DNA of 51,323 bases from Nitrososphaerota archaeon (GTDB taxonomy: Archaea > Thermoproteota > Nitrososphaeria > Conexivisphaerales > UBA164). A program made the translations under genes and the position numbers. Each line of letters opens with the position of its first letter. The first letter of the stretch is position 1. Shown piece after piece: positions 7,192-14,912 of this stretch. The stretch lies in contig JAMCTX010000016.1 in NCBI GenBank assembly GCA_023381255.1, forward strand, positions 1-51,323, in the 5' to 3' direction. Under the pieces are notes generated by a model that was not told the origin of the DNA, did no database searches, and saw only the letters and a list, made by a program, of their open reading frames with translations.

Positions 7192-7501
7192 CGCACTACG
7201 TTTGCTTCACCTTATTTAAATGCCTTTATAACGGCGTTATCGCCTAAACCGGTTAAGGGTACCGCATGGTTTTATGACGCATAGAAGCCACGGCCAGAAA
7301 GCGGATAACTTATGCGGTTTAATATGAATGCAAAATGACCACAATAGCTTTAGGCGGAAATATATAATATTGCTGTACGATTCAATTCGCAAACTTGACA
7401 AGAATGTGTATTTTACCTGATAATAAATAAGGTGAATTTAATTTGACAAAAACCTATATTTTGATCCACTTTTATAAAATAATTGGAAGGTTAAAACTAA
7501 A
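7192..7501. other. 310-base intergenic region between divergent genes
   Basis: Holds the leftward promoter of the spike-like gene (TTATTTAAATG near 7220) and, for the rightward gene at 7502, a TTTTATAAAATA box at about 7469-7480 with a second TATA-like ATATATAATATT near 7359. No open frame of note and no RNA gene recognised. Base composition changes here from mixed to strongly AT-rich. Confidence 0.5.
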
Positions 7502-8092
7502 ATGGCTCAAAATAATCAAAATTGGCAAATAAGTGAAGGGCTTGCTGATTATTACATTGACGCTCTTGACAAGCATGTACAAACAATGTTTTCCGTCGTG
7601 TTAGCACTAGCGCTTGTAATATTAACAACATTACAATTTAATAGCAATATTGCAAAAGTTATAGGTGATATTTCTCCATATTTTATTGAATTTATAATTT
7701 TAGGATCCATGATTGTGGTATTAACTTATTTTTCTTACAGAGCGTTTTTTATCAACAATAAAAATAACATTAACAATAAAATTTATCATAATAAAACTGC
7801 AGGCGCATTTCGTAAAATTGCATGTATGGTCTGTAATAACACAACTCCCAATCAAATAAACCAACCGTCTTCAATATTGGATTTACTTATACCAACATTT
7901 TTAATGGCAATTTTAATTTCAATCGGAGACACACTTCTATTAGGGCCAATTTTATCTTTGGCTGTTATATTAGCCACTATTAGCATTAAACAAATATCTT
8001 CTTTATTGGGGATAAGTCTTTATGTTATTGCTTTATTAATTTTTATACTCATTAATATATACACGTTTAATAGACCAATTTATAAAAAGTAG
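7502..8092 (+). CDS. AT-rich four-helix membrane protein, 196 aa
   Basis: About 30 soluble residues precede a hydrophobic pair of helices (VVLALALVILTTL near 32-50; FIIFIILG-type segment near 60-80). A polar Asn/Lys-rich loop follows (NNKNNINNK, with a CMVCNN motif near 115), then two more helices (about 138-160 and 168-190). This N-terminal cytoplasmic stub plus 2+2 helix layout resembles small effector-type membrane proteins of defence loci, but no family is recognised. The coding sequence is much richer in A+T than the neighbouring operon, consistent with separate acquisition. A TATA box lies about 25-30 nt upstream. Confidence 0.55.
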   Translation: MAQNNQNWQISEGLADYYIDALDKHVQTMFSVVLALALVILTTLQFNSNIAKVIGDISPYFIEFIILGSMIVVLTYFSYRAFFINNKNNINNKIYHNKTAGAFRKIACMVCNNTTPNQINQPSSILDLLIPTFLMAILISIGDTLLLGPILSLAVILATISIKQISSLLGISLYVIALLIFILINIYTFNRPIYKK

Positions 8093-8098
8093 ATCGAA

Positions 8099-8761
8099 TT
8101 GATTATATCAAAGTCTTATAAAACAAAGACGGGCTATAATTCAATTATAAAATATATTATGCTATTTCTAATGATTAACATTTTATTAATGTTTATCTTG
8201 CTGCTGTTCCAGCCATTGGGCATAGTATTTGTACGCTTACACACATCCCCGATATATTCTAGTATAACGCTCAACTACCTTGGGTTTGTTTTGCCATTGC
8301 TGGGTTCAGGTTTCTTTCTGGGGTTATACTATAAAATACGCGCTTTCGTATCGCTAAAACAGTCGGCAGCGCTTATTCTAGCCCTTGCCATCGCTGCAGC
8401 CATACCATTCGTGCCCCATCTGCCTATTGTATTGAAGGTGGGCTATGGATCCGGGTCCAACGCCCTGCTCTGGATTGTGGTGGTGTTGTGGCTGGCATGG
8501 ATTGTAAATAGTGGCAACACAAAAGCGGCAATTTATTTGTCTTATCCTTTAGGTTTCCTTGTAGGCGCAGTCAGCGACATAACCGCCTTTATTATCTACG
8601 GCCCCGGTTACAGCCTGTTCGGCGGGCTGGGACTACTTGACGGGGATTTTGCGATACCGCTGGCGCTGCTGGTCAGCACCCTGATCACCGTGAAAATATT
8701 TGGTAGATACAGCAAAAGCGCCGAAAGGCCATCGGCAGGGAGGGTGGCAGGAAATGGATGA
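8099..8761 (+). CDS. Polytopic membrane protein, 220 aa
   Basis: Six or more hydrophobic helices spread over the length (about 18-42, 58-78, 88-108, 120-138, 146-165, 180-198). There is no motif that identifies a transporter family. Starts with TTG 8099, six bases after the upstream stop; an ATG at 8159 would remove the basic N-terminus. The second half becomes GC-richer than the first, so the gene may be a junction of sequences with different histories. Ends in an ATGGATGA junction with the next small gene. Confidence 0.5.
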   Translation: MIISKSYKTKTGYNSIIKYIMLFLMINILLMFILLLFQPLGIVFVRLHTSPIYSSITLNYLGFVLPLLGSGFFLGLYYKIRAFVSLKQSAALILALAIAAAIPFVPHLPIVLKVGYGSGSNALLWIVVVLWLAWIVNSGNTKAAIYLSYPLGFLVGAVSDITAFIIYGPGYSLFGGLGLLDGDFAIPLALLVSTLITVKIFGRYSKSAERPSAGRVAGNG

Positions 8762-8948
8762 CTGCTACAGAAAGCTGCTTGTGCCTGCGGCATTCACCCT
8801 GGCCTCCCTTTTGGTTACGATAATGTTCTGGTATATACCGCCGCTGGACTATGTTCCGCTTTTCCTGTTCATTGTATTCCTTATAGCCACGGTTGCTGTG
8901 CTGGTTAAATGCCTAGTGGGTTCCGGCAGTGGGGCAGCATCAGTCTAA
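8755..8948 (+). CDS. Small two-helix membrane protein, 64 aa
   Basis: Starts at ATG 8755, just before the TGA (8759-8761) of the upstream gene, so the two are translationally coupled. The product (MDDCYRKLLVPAAFTLASLL, then a second helix about 33-53) has two membrane helices. Probably a partner of the preceding polytopic protein. No family recognised. Confidence 0.5.
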
Positions 8949-9067
8949 CCGCTGCCTATGGGTTTAATCTCATCGTTCATGCAACATTCATAGTTTTTAA
9001 AATCAATCGCCCAGTCTTGTTTGCGGTTTTATCAAAATTAATATTATAGTTTTCATATTGATTAACT

Positions 9068-10084
9068 ATGTCAAATGAAGCTGAAATCATGGAGCAAATT
9101 AAAAACACGGCTTCAATGTATGTGTCATGCTGGCAGAACAGCAATATAATAAAACCTGCGCCGCAAAAGACTGGTATAGCAAACGAGCATATAGTGTTGG
9201 ACAACAATTTTACGGAATGCGAATCAAAATATTTATTGTTTAAAATTAAAAAGAATAAAGAAAAATTATCCGCCGGAAAATTTAACATAGAAGAGTTGCC
9301 GTTTGAAGTTGTGTTTAACCTGCCCGTGATACTTACAAAAACCCTGCAAGCCCAAAACGTAAATTATGATCACAGGGTTTTCTGGTCATGGGTGGCAGAG
9401 CTTCTTTATATTGCCGAATCTGGCAGTTCCAATGATCCGGTACTGACAGACACAGAACTGACAGAATCTTTTTTCCTGCTGACCCGCCTTGAACTTGCAT
9501 CTATAGGCAAACCCCCCACTGATGAAGATGTTTTCAAGCTTAACAGCATAATTGGCATTATTATAGATTATAATGTGCGGGAAGTTATAAACAACAAGGA
9601 TATTTTGGCGTTGAATTTTTCCTTTCCAGTGCTGGAAAGAATTCTTAGGCATAAATGCAGAAATTATGTCAAGCTTGACGGTACAATAATCCAGCAATTT
9701 AAAATCTACGATAAAAAAATATATCAAACTGGAAAACGAATTAATAATCTTAAGCATCTCATGCTACTTTATGAAAATAATGTACTGCAAGGCAGTAAGA
9801 GCGATACCGCGCAAATTATTAATAATTTTAAATCAGAACTCGGGTCAATTTTCGGAAATAATCCAGATGTTTATGAATTGATATTTAGGTGGAGAAACGA
9901 CATGTTGCATGGAAGCAAGATAAGACAGTTTTATCATGCAGTTGTCATGAATCTAATTTCGCTCTTAATTCTAGATTCCTTGAAACCTGATTATGAACAT
10001 TTGAGGGAAAAGGCGCTAAAGCGGCTGCAGATGAACCCATGGTCTGGGATGCGGCTCAATTTTTTTCCACCGGACTTGTTCTGA
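9068..10084 (+). CDS. HEPN-domain-like protein, 338 aa
   Basis: The C-terminal 150 residues (about 180-300) look like a HEPN domain: a helix with FPVLERILRHKCRNY, a long helical linker, then an R-x4-H motif (R276-NDML-H281 followed by G) and a further hydrophobic helix (VVMNLISLLIL). In this fold R-x4-H is the catalytic motif of metal-independent RNases found in toxin-antitoxin and abortive-infection systems. The N-terminal 170 residues are unrecognised. Sits in an AT-rich cluster with nuclease-like and membrane proteins. A defence or host-shutdown role is inferred. Confidence 0.6.
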   Translation: MSNEAEIMEQIKNTASMYVSCWQNSNIIKPAPQKTGIANEHIVLDNNFTECESKYLLFKIKKNKEKLSAGKFNIEELPFEVVFNLPVILTKTLQAQNVNYDHRVFWSWVAELLYIAESGSSNDPVLTDTELTESFFLLTRLELASIGKPPTDEDVFKLNSIIGIIIDYNVREVINNKDILALNFSFPVLERILRHKCRNYVKLDGTIIQQFKIYDKKIYQTGKRINNLKHLMLLYENNVLQGSKSDTAQIINNFKSELGSIFGNNPDVYELIFRWRNDMLHGSKIRQFYHAVVMNLISLLILDSLKPDYEHLREKALKRLQMNPWSGMRLNFFPPDLF

Positions 10085-10215
10085 TAAGCTTTTGGTAAAA
10101 GCAACCCGAGCATTCCGCCTTTTTCGTATTAACCGCGATTTTACATGATTTCAAAGAAAATCAATATTTATAATTAAAATGTTAAAATACTTGAGACGCT
10201 AAATAAGCGATTAAG

Positions 10216-10782
10216 ATGAAGCTACCAGAACTAACGAAGTTGGTTGCAGACACGCTTAAAGAATTTGATTCGCAACGACCCATATACAAAAACTACAGGC
10301 CTGGCATAGGGCCCTTTGCTGAGGTTGAACTGCTTAAGAGAATCTCATACATGCTTGAACAGAAGGGTCATGTCGCCATTGCAGGCAAGAGGACCCCCGA
10401 CTTGGAGGTGGATAACGAGTGGGCGTTGGAGTTCAAGATAGCCAGGCCGTTCGGCGACAACGGCCGTGAGGCTGAGAACTGGTCGGTAAACCTGTTGCAC
10501 CCCTATAGGGGAAACATATCCGCAATTGGCGACATATACAAGCTTATGGATCATGCTGGCGAATTCAAGAAGGAAGCGATATTCGTTGTTGGCTACGAAC
10601 ACCAGCCACCCCGGATATCCCTGGACCCGCTGCTTGAGGCCTTCGAAGCCATCACCCAGCACTTAAAGTTGCCCATAGGCCCTAGGATCGAGGAAAGGAG
10701 GGACGGCCTGATCCACCCTGTGCACCAAGTAGTAAGGTGCGTATCATGGGAAGTTTTACCGCAAAAGAATTACGCCGTTTAA
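10216..10782 (+). CDS. PD-(D/E)xK nuclease-like protein, 188 aa
   Basis: Residues 60-75 read TPDLEVDNEWALEFKI. P61-D62 and E72-F-K74 match the PD...(D/E)xK catalytic core of restriction-endonuclease-like enzymes. E37 in the preceding helix could be the additional acidic residue. No DNA-binding domain is obvious and no methyltransferase is adjacent, so this is not a classical restriction system. Possible roles are DNA repair, Holliday-type cleavage or defence. TATA-like sequence (TATTTATAATTA near 10168) lies upstream. Codon use is closer to the chromosome than that of the HEPN gene before it. Confidence 0.6.
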   Translation: MKLPELTKLVADTLKEFDSQRPIYKNYRPGIGPFAEVELLKRISYMLEQKGHVAIAGKRTPDLEVDNEWALEFKIARPFGDNGREAENWSVNLLHPYRGNISAIGDIYKLMDHAGEFKKEAIFVVGYEHQPPRISLDPLLEAFEAITQHLKLPIGPRIEERRDGLIHPVHQVVRCVSWEVLPQKNYAV

Positions 10783-10795
10783 AAATAGAAGGCAA

Positions 10796-11002
10796 TCATA
10801 AAATTTCGGGAATAGAGACCGGAGTATTATGAAAAAAATTTTGCGGCGGCCTGAAATCCGGGTTGGTTTCATATGGGTCAATCTTATCATCATAGAGAAA
10901 GACCTTGTTTATTTTTAGGGCATAAACAACCTTCTTATCCCCGTAGTATTTGAAATATTCTTTTTTGCAAATTCCGGCATAATTCTTGCACCTTTTCCGC
11001 AA
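10796..11002 (-). pseudogene. Fragment of a PUA/ASCH/EVE-like protein
   Basis: The frame encodes a C-terminal module (YGDKKVVYALKINKVFLYDD ... PDFRPPQNF) that resembles the end of small PUA-fold proteins (ASCH/EVE/DUF365-like), where a central strand is followed by a conserved PPQ segment. The same frame stays open upstream to about 11085 (SYHGVKEVISNLSDGLRKRC) but contains no ATG, GTG or TTG before the TTG at 11002 and runs into the zinc-ribbon gene. The N-terminal half of the fold therefore seems to be missing. Most likely a decayed gene; a short functional protein cannot be excluded. Confidence 0.35.
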
Positions 11003-11064
11003 CCCATCCGAGAGATTAGAAATAACCTCTTTAACGCCATGATATGAAACACCTAATAAGGTTT

Positions 11065-11463
11065 TTAGACAATCTTGGTCTTGATGTCAGATTTGTTCAG
11101 TGGGCGCCCGCAACCCTCGCAGCGGTCCCTGGATGCATCGTTTTCCGTCCCGCAATATTGGCACTTTATGAATTTCAGTTTTTCCTTGGGCACAAGGCGA
11201 CCGTCACGCCGCTGTTCTATGAATTGCAGGTACTGTACCGCCTGTTTGCCAAAGCCCATCTTCACCATCATATAGTGGGTAGTAGTCGTGACGTCATTCC
11301 TGCTCACCGGTTGCTGCAGCTTAATGAGCTCCTTTTCAACGTTTTCAACAATGGAATCTATTATGTCTACAGGCAGCTGGGAGGAGAGTACAAGATCAGA
11401 TTTAAGGCGGTTGCCGTTCCAGTCACTTACATATTTACCGATCCTGACCCTTATTTTCAACAC
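11065..11463 (-). CDS. Zinc-ribbon protein, 132 aa
   Basis: C-terminal zinc ribbon with two C-x2-C knuckles (CQYCGTEN and CEGCGRPL, about residues 101-120), preceded by about 95 residues of mixed alpha/beta sequence that I do not recognise. A Val/Thr-rich segment (NDVTTTTHYMMVKMGFG) lies in the middle. An antisense frame of 158 codons exists on the plus strand, but the zinc ribbon makes the minus strand the coding one. Lies between the PUA-like fragment and the ADP-ribosylglycohydrolase. Could be an adaptor or nucleic-acid-binding partner. Confidence 0.6.
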   Translation of the reverse strand: MLKIRVRIGKYVSDWNGNRLKSDLVLSSQLPVDIIDSIVENVEKELIKLQQPVSRNDVTTTTHYMMVKMGFGKQAVQYLQFIEQRRDGRLVPKEKLKFIKCQYCGTENDASRDRCEGCGRPLNKSDIKTKIV

Positions 11464-11543
11464 TGTTTATATTTCATGTTGATTATTTTAATTTTTTGGG
11501 CTGCATTTTTTTATTATTGAGCATATTCTATTATCGTAATTTT

Positions 11544-13061
11544 CTACTCTCGGTTCAAAAGTATCTTTAATTTGCCAATCATCTCGAATATTTTGCCATC
11601 ATCATTTTCCCTTGTTCTGCCGGACAAACCATCCAACCATGATTTTTTGAACACATACTTGCCGTACAACGCACCCACAGCTGCACCAACTATAGAAGCA
11701 ATTGTATCGTTATCCCTTGTATAATTTACCGCCTGTATTATGGCTTCCTGGGGTTCAGCAATATAGTTGGCCAGTATATACAGCATAGCGGCATCAGTTT
11801 CAAGGACATAGGCGCTTGAACCAAAATAATTGCTGAATTCAATAGTGGGCATACCTTTCTTTAATCCAAATTCTACAGCCTGCTTTATCAATTCAGGAGC
11901 TTTACGCGAAGGCGTTGTGACGCCAGGTTCATTCCTCCATTTATATTCATTGTCTCCAGTAAAGGCCCCCAAATCATCTGCAAATCGTTTTACAAATCCA
12001 GTATCTTTCGGGGGATTGTCGCAATGAAGAAATTCGTTTAGCATTTTTACAAACGCGACAGAGGACCCTATAGCCAGTGCGCTGTTGTGGGTAAGCATGG
12101 TAGCTAGCACGGCATCCGCATAAAGGTTTTCGTCTTTATTGATAAGCGGGGAAATTATAACCGGTTCTATGCGCATCAATGCGCCATTGCCAACGCCTCC
12201 AATGACGCCCGCGTAATACCAAGGCTCTTTATAGACCTTGTAGTTTTTAAGAAATTTTTTGACTGTTCCGCCTATGCCAAAAATCCTGTGTGATGCAAAG
12301 ACACTGGCCAGCTCCCTTAGATTTAATTGCCTGTTATTTAGTATTACCCCTAGCGTATCAAAGGCCAGCTGTGTGTCGTCGCTTGGAAGTCCTATCTTCA
12401 TGCCGTGCTCATGCTTGTTAGGAAGGTAATCCGTGATTAGCCCAAACTTCTCATATCTTTCACTAAGTTTTATGTTGCCGTTCAGCAACATTGATTCTGA
12501 CGTGTTACCAAGAGAATCACCGATAGCTATGCCCAAGAGCATGCCTTCTATCCGTGAAAAATCAACTGACCGTAATGGCGGTTTTTCATATATGAATGCA
12601 GGCTCTTTAGACCTTATGACTCTGTCTTTGAAGAGTGTTCTCATTATTTCAGTATTGCTGTATCCCTCAAAATCATATATTGCATCTTTTAATTTTGCAG
12701 GATCTATGACTTCTGCAGTATATATTACATTTATTTCTGGGTATTTGTATTGCTGGTTGTAAAATTGGGTTTTTTTGGTTTCTTCGGTTACCTTTCTGTC
12801 AAATTTAACGTTGGGTATTGGAGTCAAAAATCTATGAACCCTGTCCGTCCTAATTAGAATTTTACATAATCCGTCATTTTCATATGTCCTGAAACTTCCT
12901 GGGTAAGTTTTTCCCTCGACAGTTATTTCAACGGTTCTCCTGATTATCTTTGTTATTTGATACTCTTTTTGCCCGACTATCTTCTGCCGGACGCTATCGT
13001 GTTTAGCGTAAAGAGCGCCGTCTTTGGGCTTCCAGCCGGAAAATATATCCAGAATTCCCAT
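11544..13061 (-). CDS. ADP-ribosylglycohydrolase family protein with novel N-terminal region
   Basis: 505 aa. Residues about 170-495 form a DraG/ARH-type domain: GDSLG at 181-185, SDDT at 227-230, HNSALAIGSS near 327, and the C-terminal DNDT (RDNDTIAS, near 449) provide the acidic/Thr residues that hold the two Mg ions in this family. The usual reaction is removal of ADP-ribose from arginine or other acceptors. Residues 1-165 are an extra beta-rich region (VEITVEGKTYPGSFRTYEND) that I cannot assign. In this context the enzyme may reverse a toxin-type ADP-ribosylation or process nucleotide signals. No ADP-ribosyltransferase is recognisable nearby. Confidence 0.75.
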   Translation of the reverse strand: MGILDIFSGWKPKDGALYAKHDSVRQKIVGQKEYQITKIIRRTVEITVEGKTYPGSFRTYENDGLCKILIRTDRVHRFLTPIPNVKFDRKVTEETKKTQFYNQQYKYPEINVIYTAEVIDPAKLKDAIYDFEGYSNTEIMRTLFKDRVIRSKEPAFIYEKPPLRSVDFSRIEGMLLGIAIGDSLGNTSESMLLNGNIKLSERYEKFGLITDYLPNKHEHGMKIGLPSDDTQLAFDTLGVILNNRQLNLRELASVFASHRIFGIGGTVKKFLKNYKVYKEPWYYAGVIGGVGNGALMRIEPVIISPLINKDENLYADAVLATMLTHNSALAIGSSVAFVKMLNEFLHCDNPPKDTGFVKRFADDLGAFTGDNEYKWRNEPGVTTPSRKAPELIKQAVEFGLKKGMPTIEFSNYFGSSAYVLETDAAMLYILANYIAEPQEAIIQAVNYTRDNDTIASIVGAAVGALYGKYVFKKSWLDGLSGRTRENDDGKIFEMIGKLKILLNRE

Positions 13062-13245
13062 TTATGAGATGGTTTACCCATAATTTACTTATAAACCTTG
13101 GCTGCTCGGCATTATAAACCATCGTACCGTAGCAACGGGTCTATGTCATATCCTATCACAAGCAAATAAATAACAAAACTTTACAACAAGAACAATCCGT
13201 TTTGGCGAATGTGAACCCCTGCTGGCTAACAATCGATCTTGATTT

Positions 13246-13323
13246 TCAAAGAAGAATAACAACAATAAGCATTACTGCGAGAAAAACATAATTGAGATTT
13301 ACGTCTGGACTTCCACCACTCAT
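13246..13323 (-). CDS. Possible 25-aa single-helix membrane microprotein
   Basis: ATG 13323 to TGA 13246 encodes a polar N-terminus (MSGGSPDVNLNY) followed by an uninterrupted hydrophobic helix (VFLAVMLIVVILL). On the minus strand GTTAAAATATCCC (plus-strand about 13343-13355) lies about 25 nt upstream, the spacing seen for leaderless genes in this window. Short length makes this tentative. Confidence 0.3.
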   Translation of the reverse strand: MSGGSPDVNLNYVFLAVMLIVVILL

Positions 13324-13364
13324 AGACCATGCATCAAAAGGGATATTTTAACTATCTCGGCGCT

Positions 13365-13409
13365 ACAGAACGCGCAACCAATGGGGTGACACAAGTCCTA
13401 AAATTATAC
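13365..13409 (+). repeat. Left arm of about 45-bp inverted repeat
   Basis: The sequence around CAATGGGGTGACACAAGTCC (13379-13398) and its flanks matches, in inverted orientation, 16354-16398. About 27 of 28 central positions agree, and the agreement falls to roughly 15 of 19 in the outer part. The two arms enclose three genes (membrane protein, PD-(D/E)xK protein, HEPN protein). Possible transposon-like ends; no transposase is present. Confidence 0.7.
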
Positions 13410-13471
13410 ACCTGCATACTTTTATTTGGTAGCAATATGTTTAAATATAAAATAAAAAAGATTAAAGTATA

Positions 13472-13891
13472 TTGAATCGTGGCCTAGCACTTATTGGTCT
13501 AATCTTAGAATTCATATCGTTCTTTATGCCATGGGTTTATGTGGGACTTGGTTCTGTTTCAATTCCATACAATCTAGGCAGCATGTTTTTGCTGTTTTTT
13601 AGTGCTTTAGGCTTGTTAAACATAACAATAACCATATCCTTGTTGTTCTTCCTTATTGCATTTCTGTGGGGCGCTAATTCGGCTTTAAAAGGAAAAAAAA
13701 CAACATGGCCCGGAATTCTAATGATTATTTCTTCCACTTTATGGCTTTACAACCTTAATGCCAACGGTCAATCAATATCAATTTCTGTAGTTCTTGGCCC
13801 TTATCTGGCACTTTTAGGGGGCATATTCATGCTTCTAGCTATGCTTTCTTCTCGCAACGGATATAGAAGACATGAGTACTACTACAGATAA
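13472..13891 (+). CDS. Small four-helix membrane protein, 139 aa
   Basis: Starts at TTG 13472 (MNRGLALIGLILEFISFFMP), about 25 nt after a TATA box at 13440-13450. Four hydrophobic helices (about 3-23, 33-66 with a break, 77-92, 102-124) and a basic/Tyr-rich C-terminal tail (RRHEYYYR). Similar small membrane proteins are common in archaea without known function. First gene inside the inverted-repeat-bounded module. Confidence 0.55.
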   Translation: MNRGLALIGLILEFISFFMPWVYVGLGSVSIPYNLGSMFLLFFSALGLLNITITISLLFFLIAFLWGANSALKGKKTTWPGILMIISSTLWLYNLNANGQSISISVVLGPYLALLGGIFMLLAMLSSRNGYRRHEYYYR

Positions 13892-13972
13892 GTAGAGCGG
13901 TAGAAATAAAACAAAAAATTCAAAATTAAACAGTTTATGGTTATCAGAACGGTTCATATAGTATAAGGGAAA

Positions 13973-14647
13973 TTAATCCAAGAAACTTGGGTAAAAATCA
14001 TAGTATTTGATTTCCTTGTATTCTTTTTTTAACGCAGTTATCTTTTCTTTTAATTCATGTTTTTTCATACTGTACGTTTTAATTTCGCTTTTACTTCCCC
14101 TTTCGGTTTTTGCATAAATAACAGGGTTAAATGATAAAAGACCTATTGCTACAATCCCCTGCCTGCTGTAACATCTTAATTTCTCGAAGTCCTTTTCTAT
14201 GCTATCCATCCTTGAGTAGCCAACGCCCAGGATATATTTGATTTCCACAAAGGCTAGGAATTCCCGGTCATTGCCTTTTTCTTTTAGAAGTATTATGTCA
14301 GGGGATACCTTGGTCTTTAAGCCTTTACCTTGATGACTTATAGTGAGCTCCTTATAGCAATCAATAATTCCTTCAGCATCCTTTTCCACTTTATTGGCAA
14401 AATAACCTTTGTTGATGTAAGACTGCACATGAATCTTGATTGAATCATTGCCTTTTTCAGCCAGCTTGCTTTTGATTATCTCCACAATCCTGTGCACCAA
14501 GTCCCCCTCCGACCAGAACTTCCTCCATGTCTCTGATACATCGCCAGCTTTTTCTGGGTTTGTCTCGTTGTCCGCTTCTATTTCCTTCACGACCTCGTTC
14601 CACGCCTCCATAACCAAGCTTTCGGCTTCGTTTTTTTCGTCATTCAA
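13973..14647 (-). CDS. PD-(D/E)xK nuclease-like protein, 224 aa
   Basis: Residues 114-138 contain a nuclease-like core: S-P116-D117-IILL, a charged turn, then FVE135-I-K137. This is the PD...ExK pattern of restriction-endonuclease-fold enzymes. The N-terminal 60 residues are acidic and helical (EAESLVMEAWNEVVKEIEAD). The C-terminal part is Lys/Glu-rich. No methyltransferase or specificity subunit is adjacent, so the likely job is in a defence or toxin-like system together with the divergent HEPN gene at 14913. The gene is convergent with the small membrane protein gene at 13472. Confidence 0.6.
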   Translation of the reverse strand: MNDEKNEAESLVMEAWNEVVKEIEADNETNPEKAGDVSETWRKFWSEGDLVHRIVEIIKSKLAEKGNDSIKIHVQSYINKGYFANKVEKDAEGIIDCYKELTISHQGKGLKTKVSPDIILLKEKGNDREFLAFVEIKYILGVGYSRMDSIEKDFEKLRCYSRQGIVAIGLLSFNPVIYAKTERGSKSEIKTYSMKKHELKEKITALKKEYKEIKYYDFYPSFLD

Positions 14648-14877
14648 TACATGGATTAATTAGTTGACGGCGTATTTATTATTTTATTCCATTCAGCATA
14701 TCAGCACATTCCTGGCATGGCTATTTCATGTTCTGTAATGTATGCACGAGCGTTTCTTAAATGGGCGTTAAGTTCAATAATTCACGCTATTTTGAGGCTT
14801 GTTAATGCCATGTTGTGATATGAATTGTTAGGCGTTAACTATTTTGAGAAAAGAGAGGCCTGCCTTAGTTGGGGTAA

Positions 14878-14890
14878 CTTTTAAATAATT
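14878..14890 (+). promoter_or_regulatory. TATA box for the ApeA-like gene
   Basis: CTTTTAAATAATT centred about 29 nt upstream of the TTG at 14913, fitting an archaeal TATA element with a transcript starting at or near the start codon. Confidence 0.55.
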
Positions 14891-14912
14891 TTCCAAAACA
14901 AATAGATGCAGA

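Larger units (their letters stand above)
13062..13471. other. 410-base intergenic region with IR copy and possible microprotein
   Basis: Contains the leftward promoter area of the glycohydrolase (ATTATAAACC near 13110 and TTTACTTATAAACC near 13083), a possible 25-codon leftward membrane microprotein (13246-13323), the left copy of the long inverted repeat (13365-13409), and TATA-like ATGTTTAAATATAAAA (13437-13452) just before the gene at 13472. Nothing else recognised. Confidence 0.5.

Noticed and set aside
10216-10782. Classical type II restriction-modification system
   Set aside because: No DNA methyltransferase motif (DPPY/NPPY or PCQ) is found in the adjacent genes.
11044-11520. 158-codon plus-strand frame opposite the zinc-ribbon gene
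   Set aside because: The minus strand encodes a coherent protein with two C-x2-C knuckles. The plus-strand translation is hydrophobic noise without a promoter.
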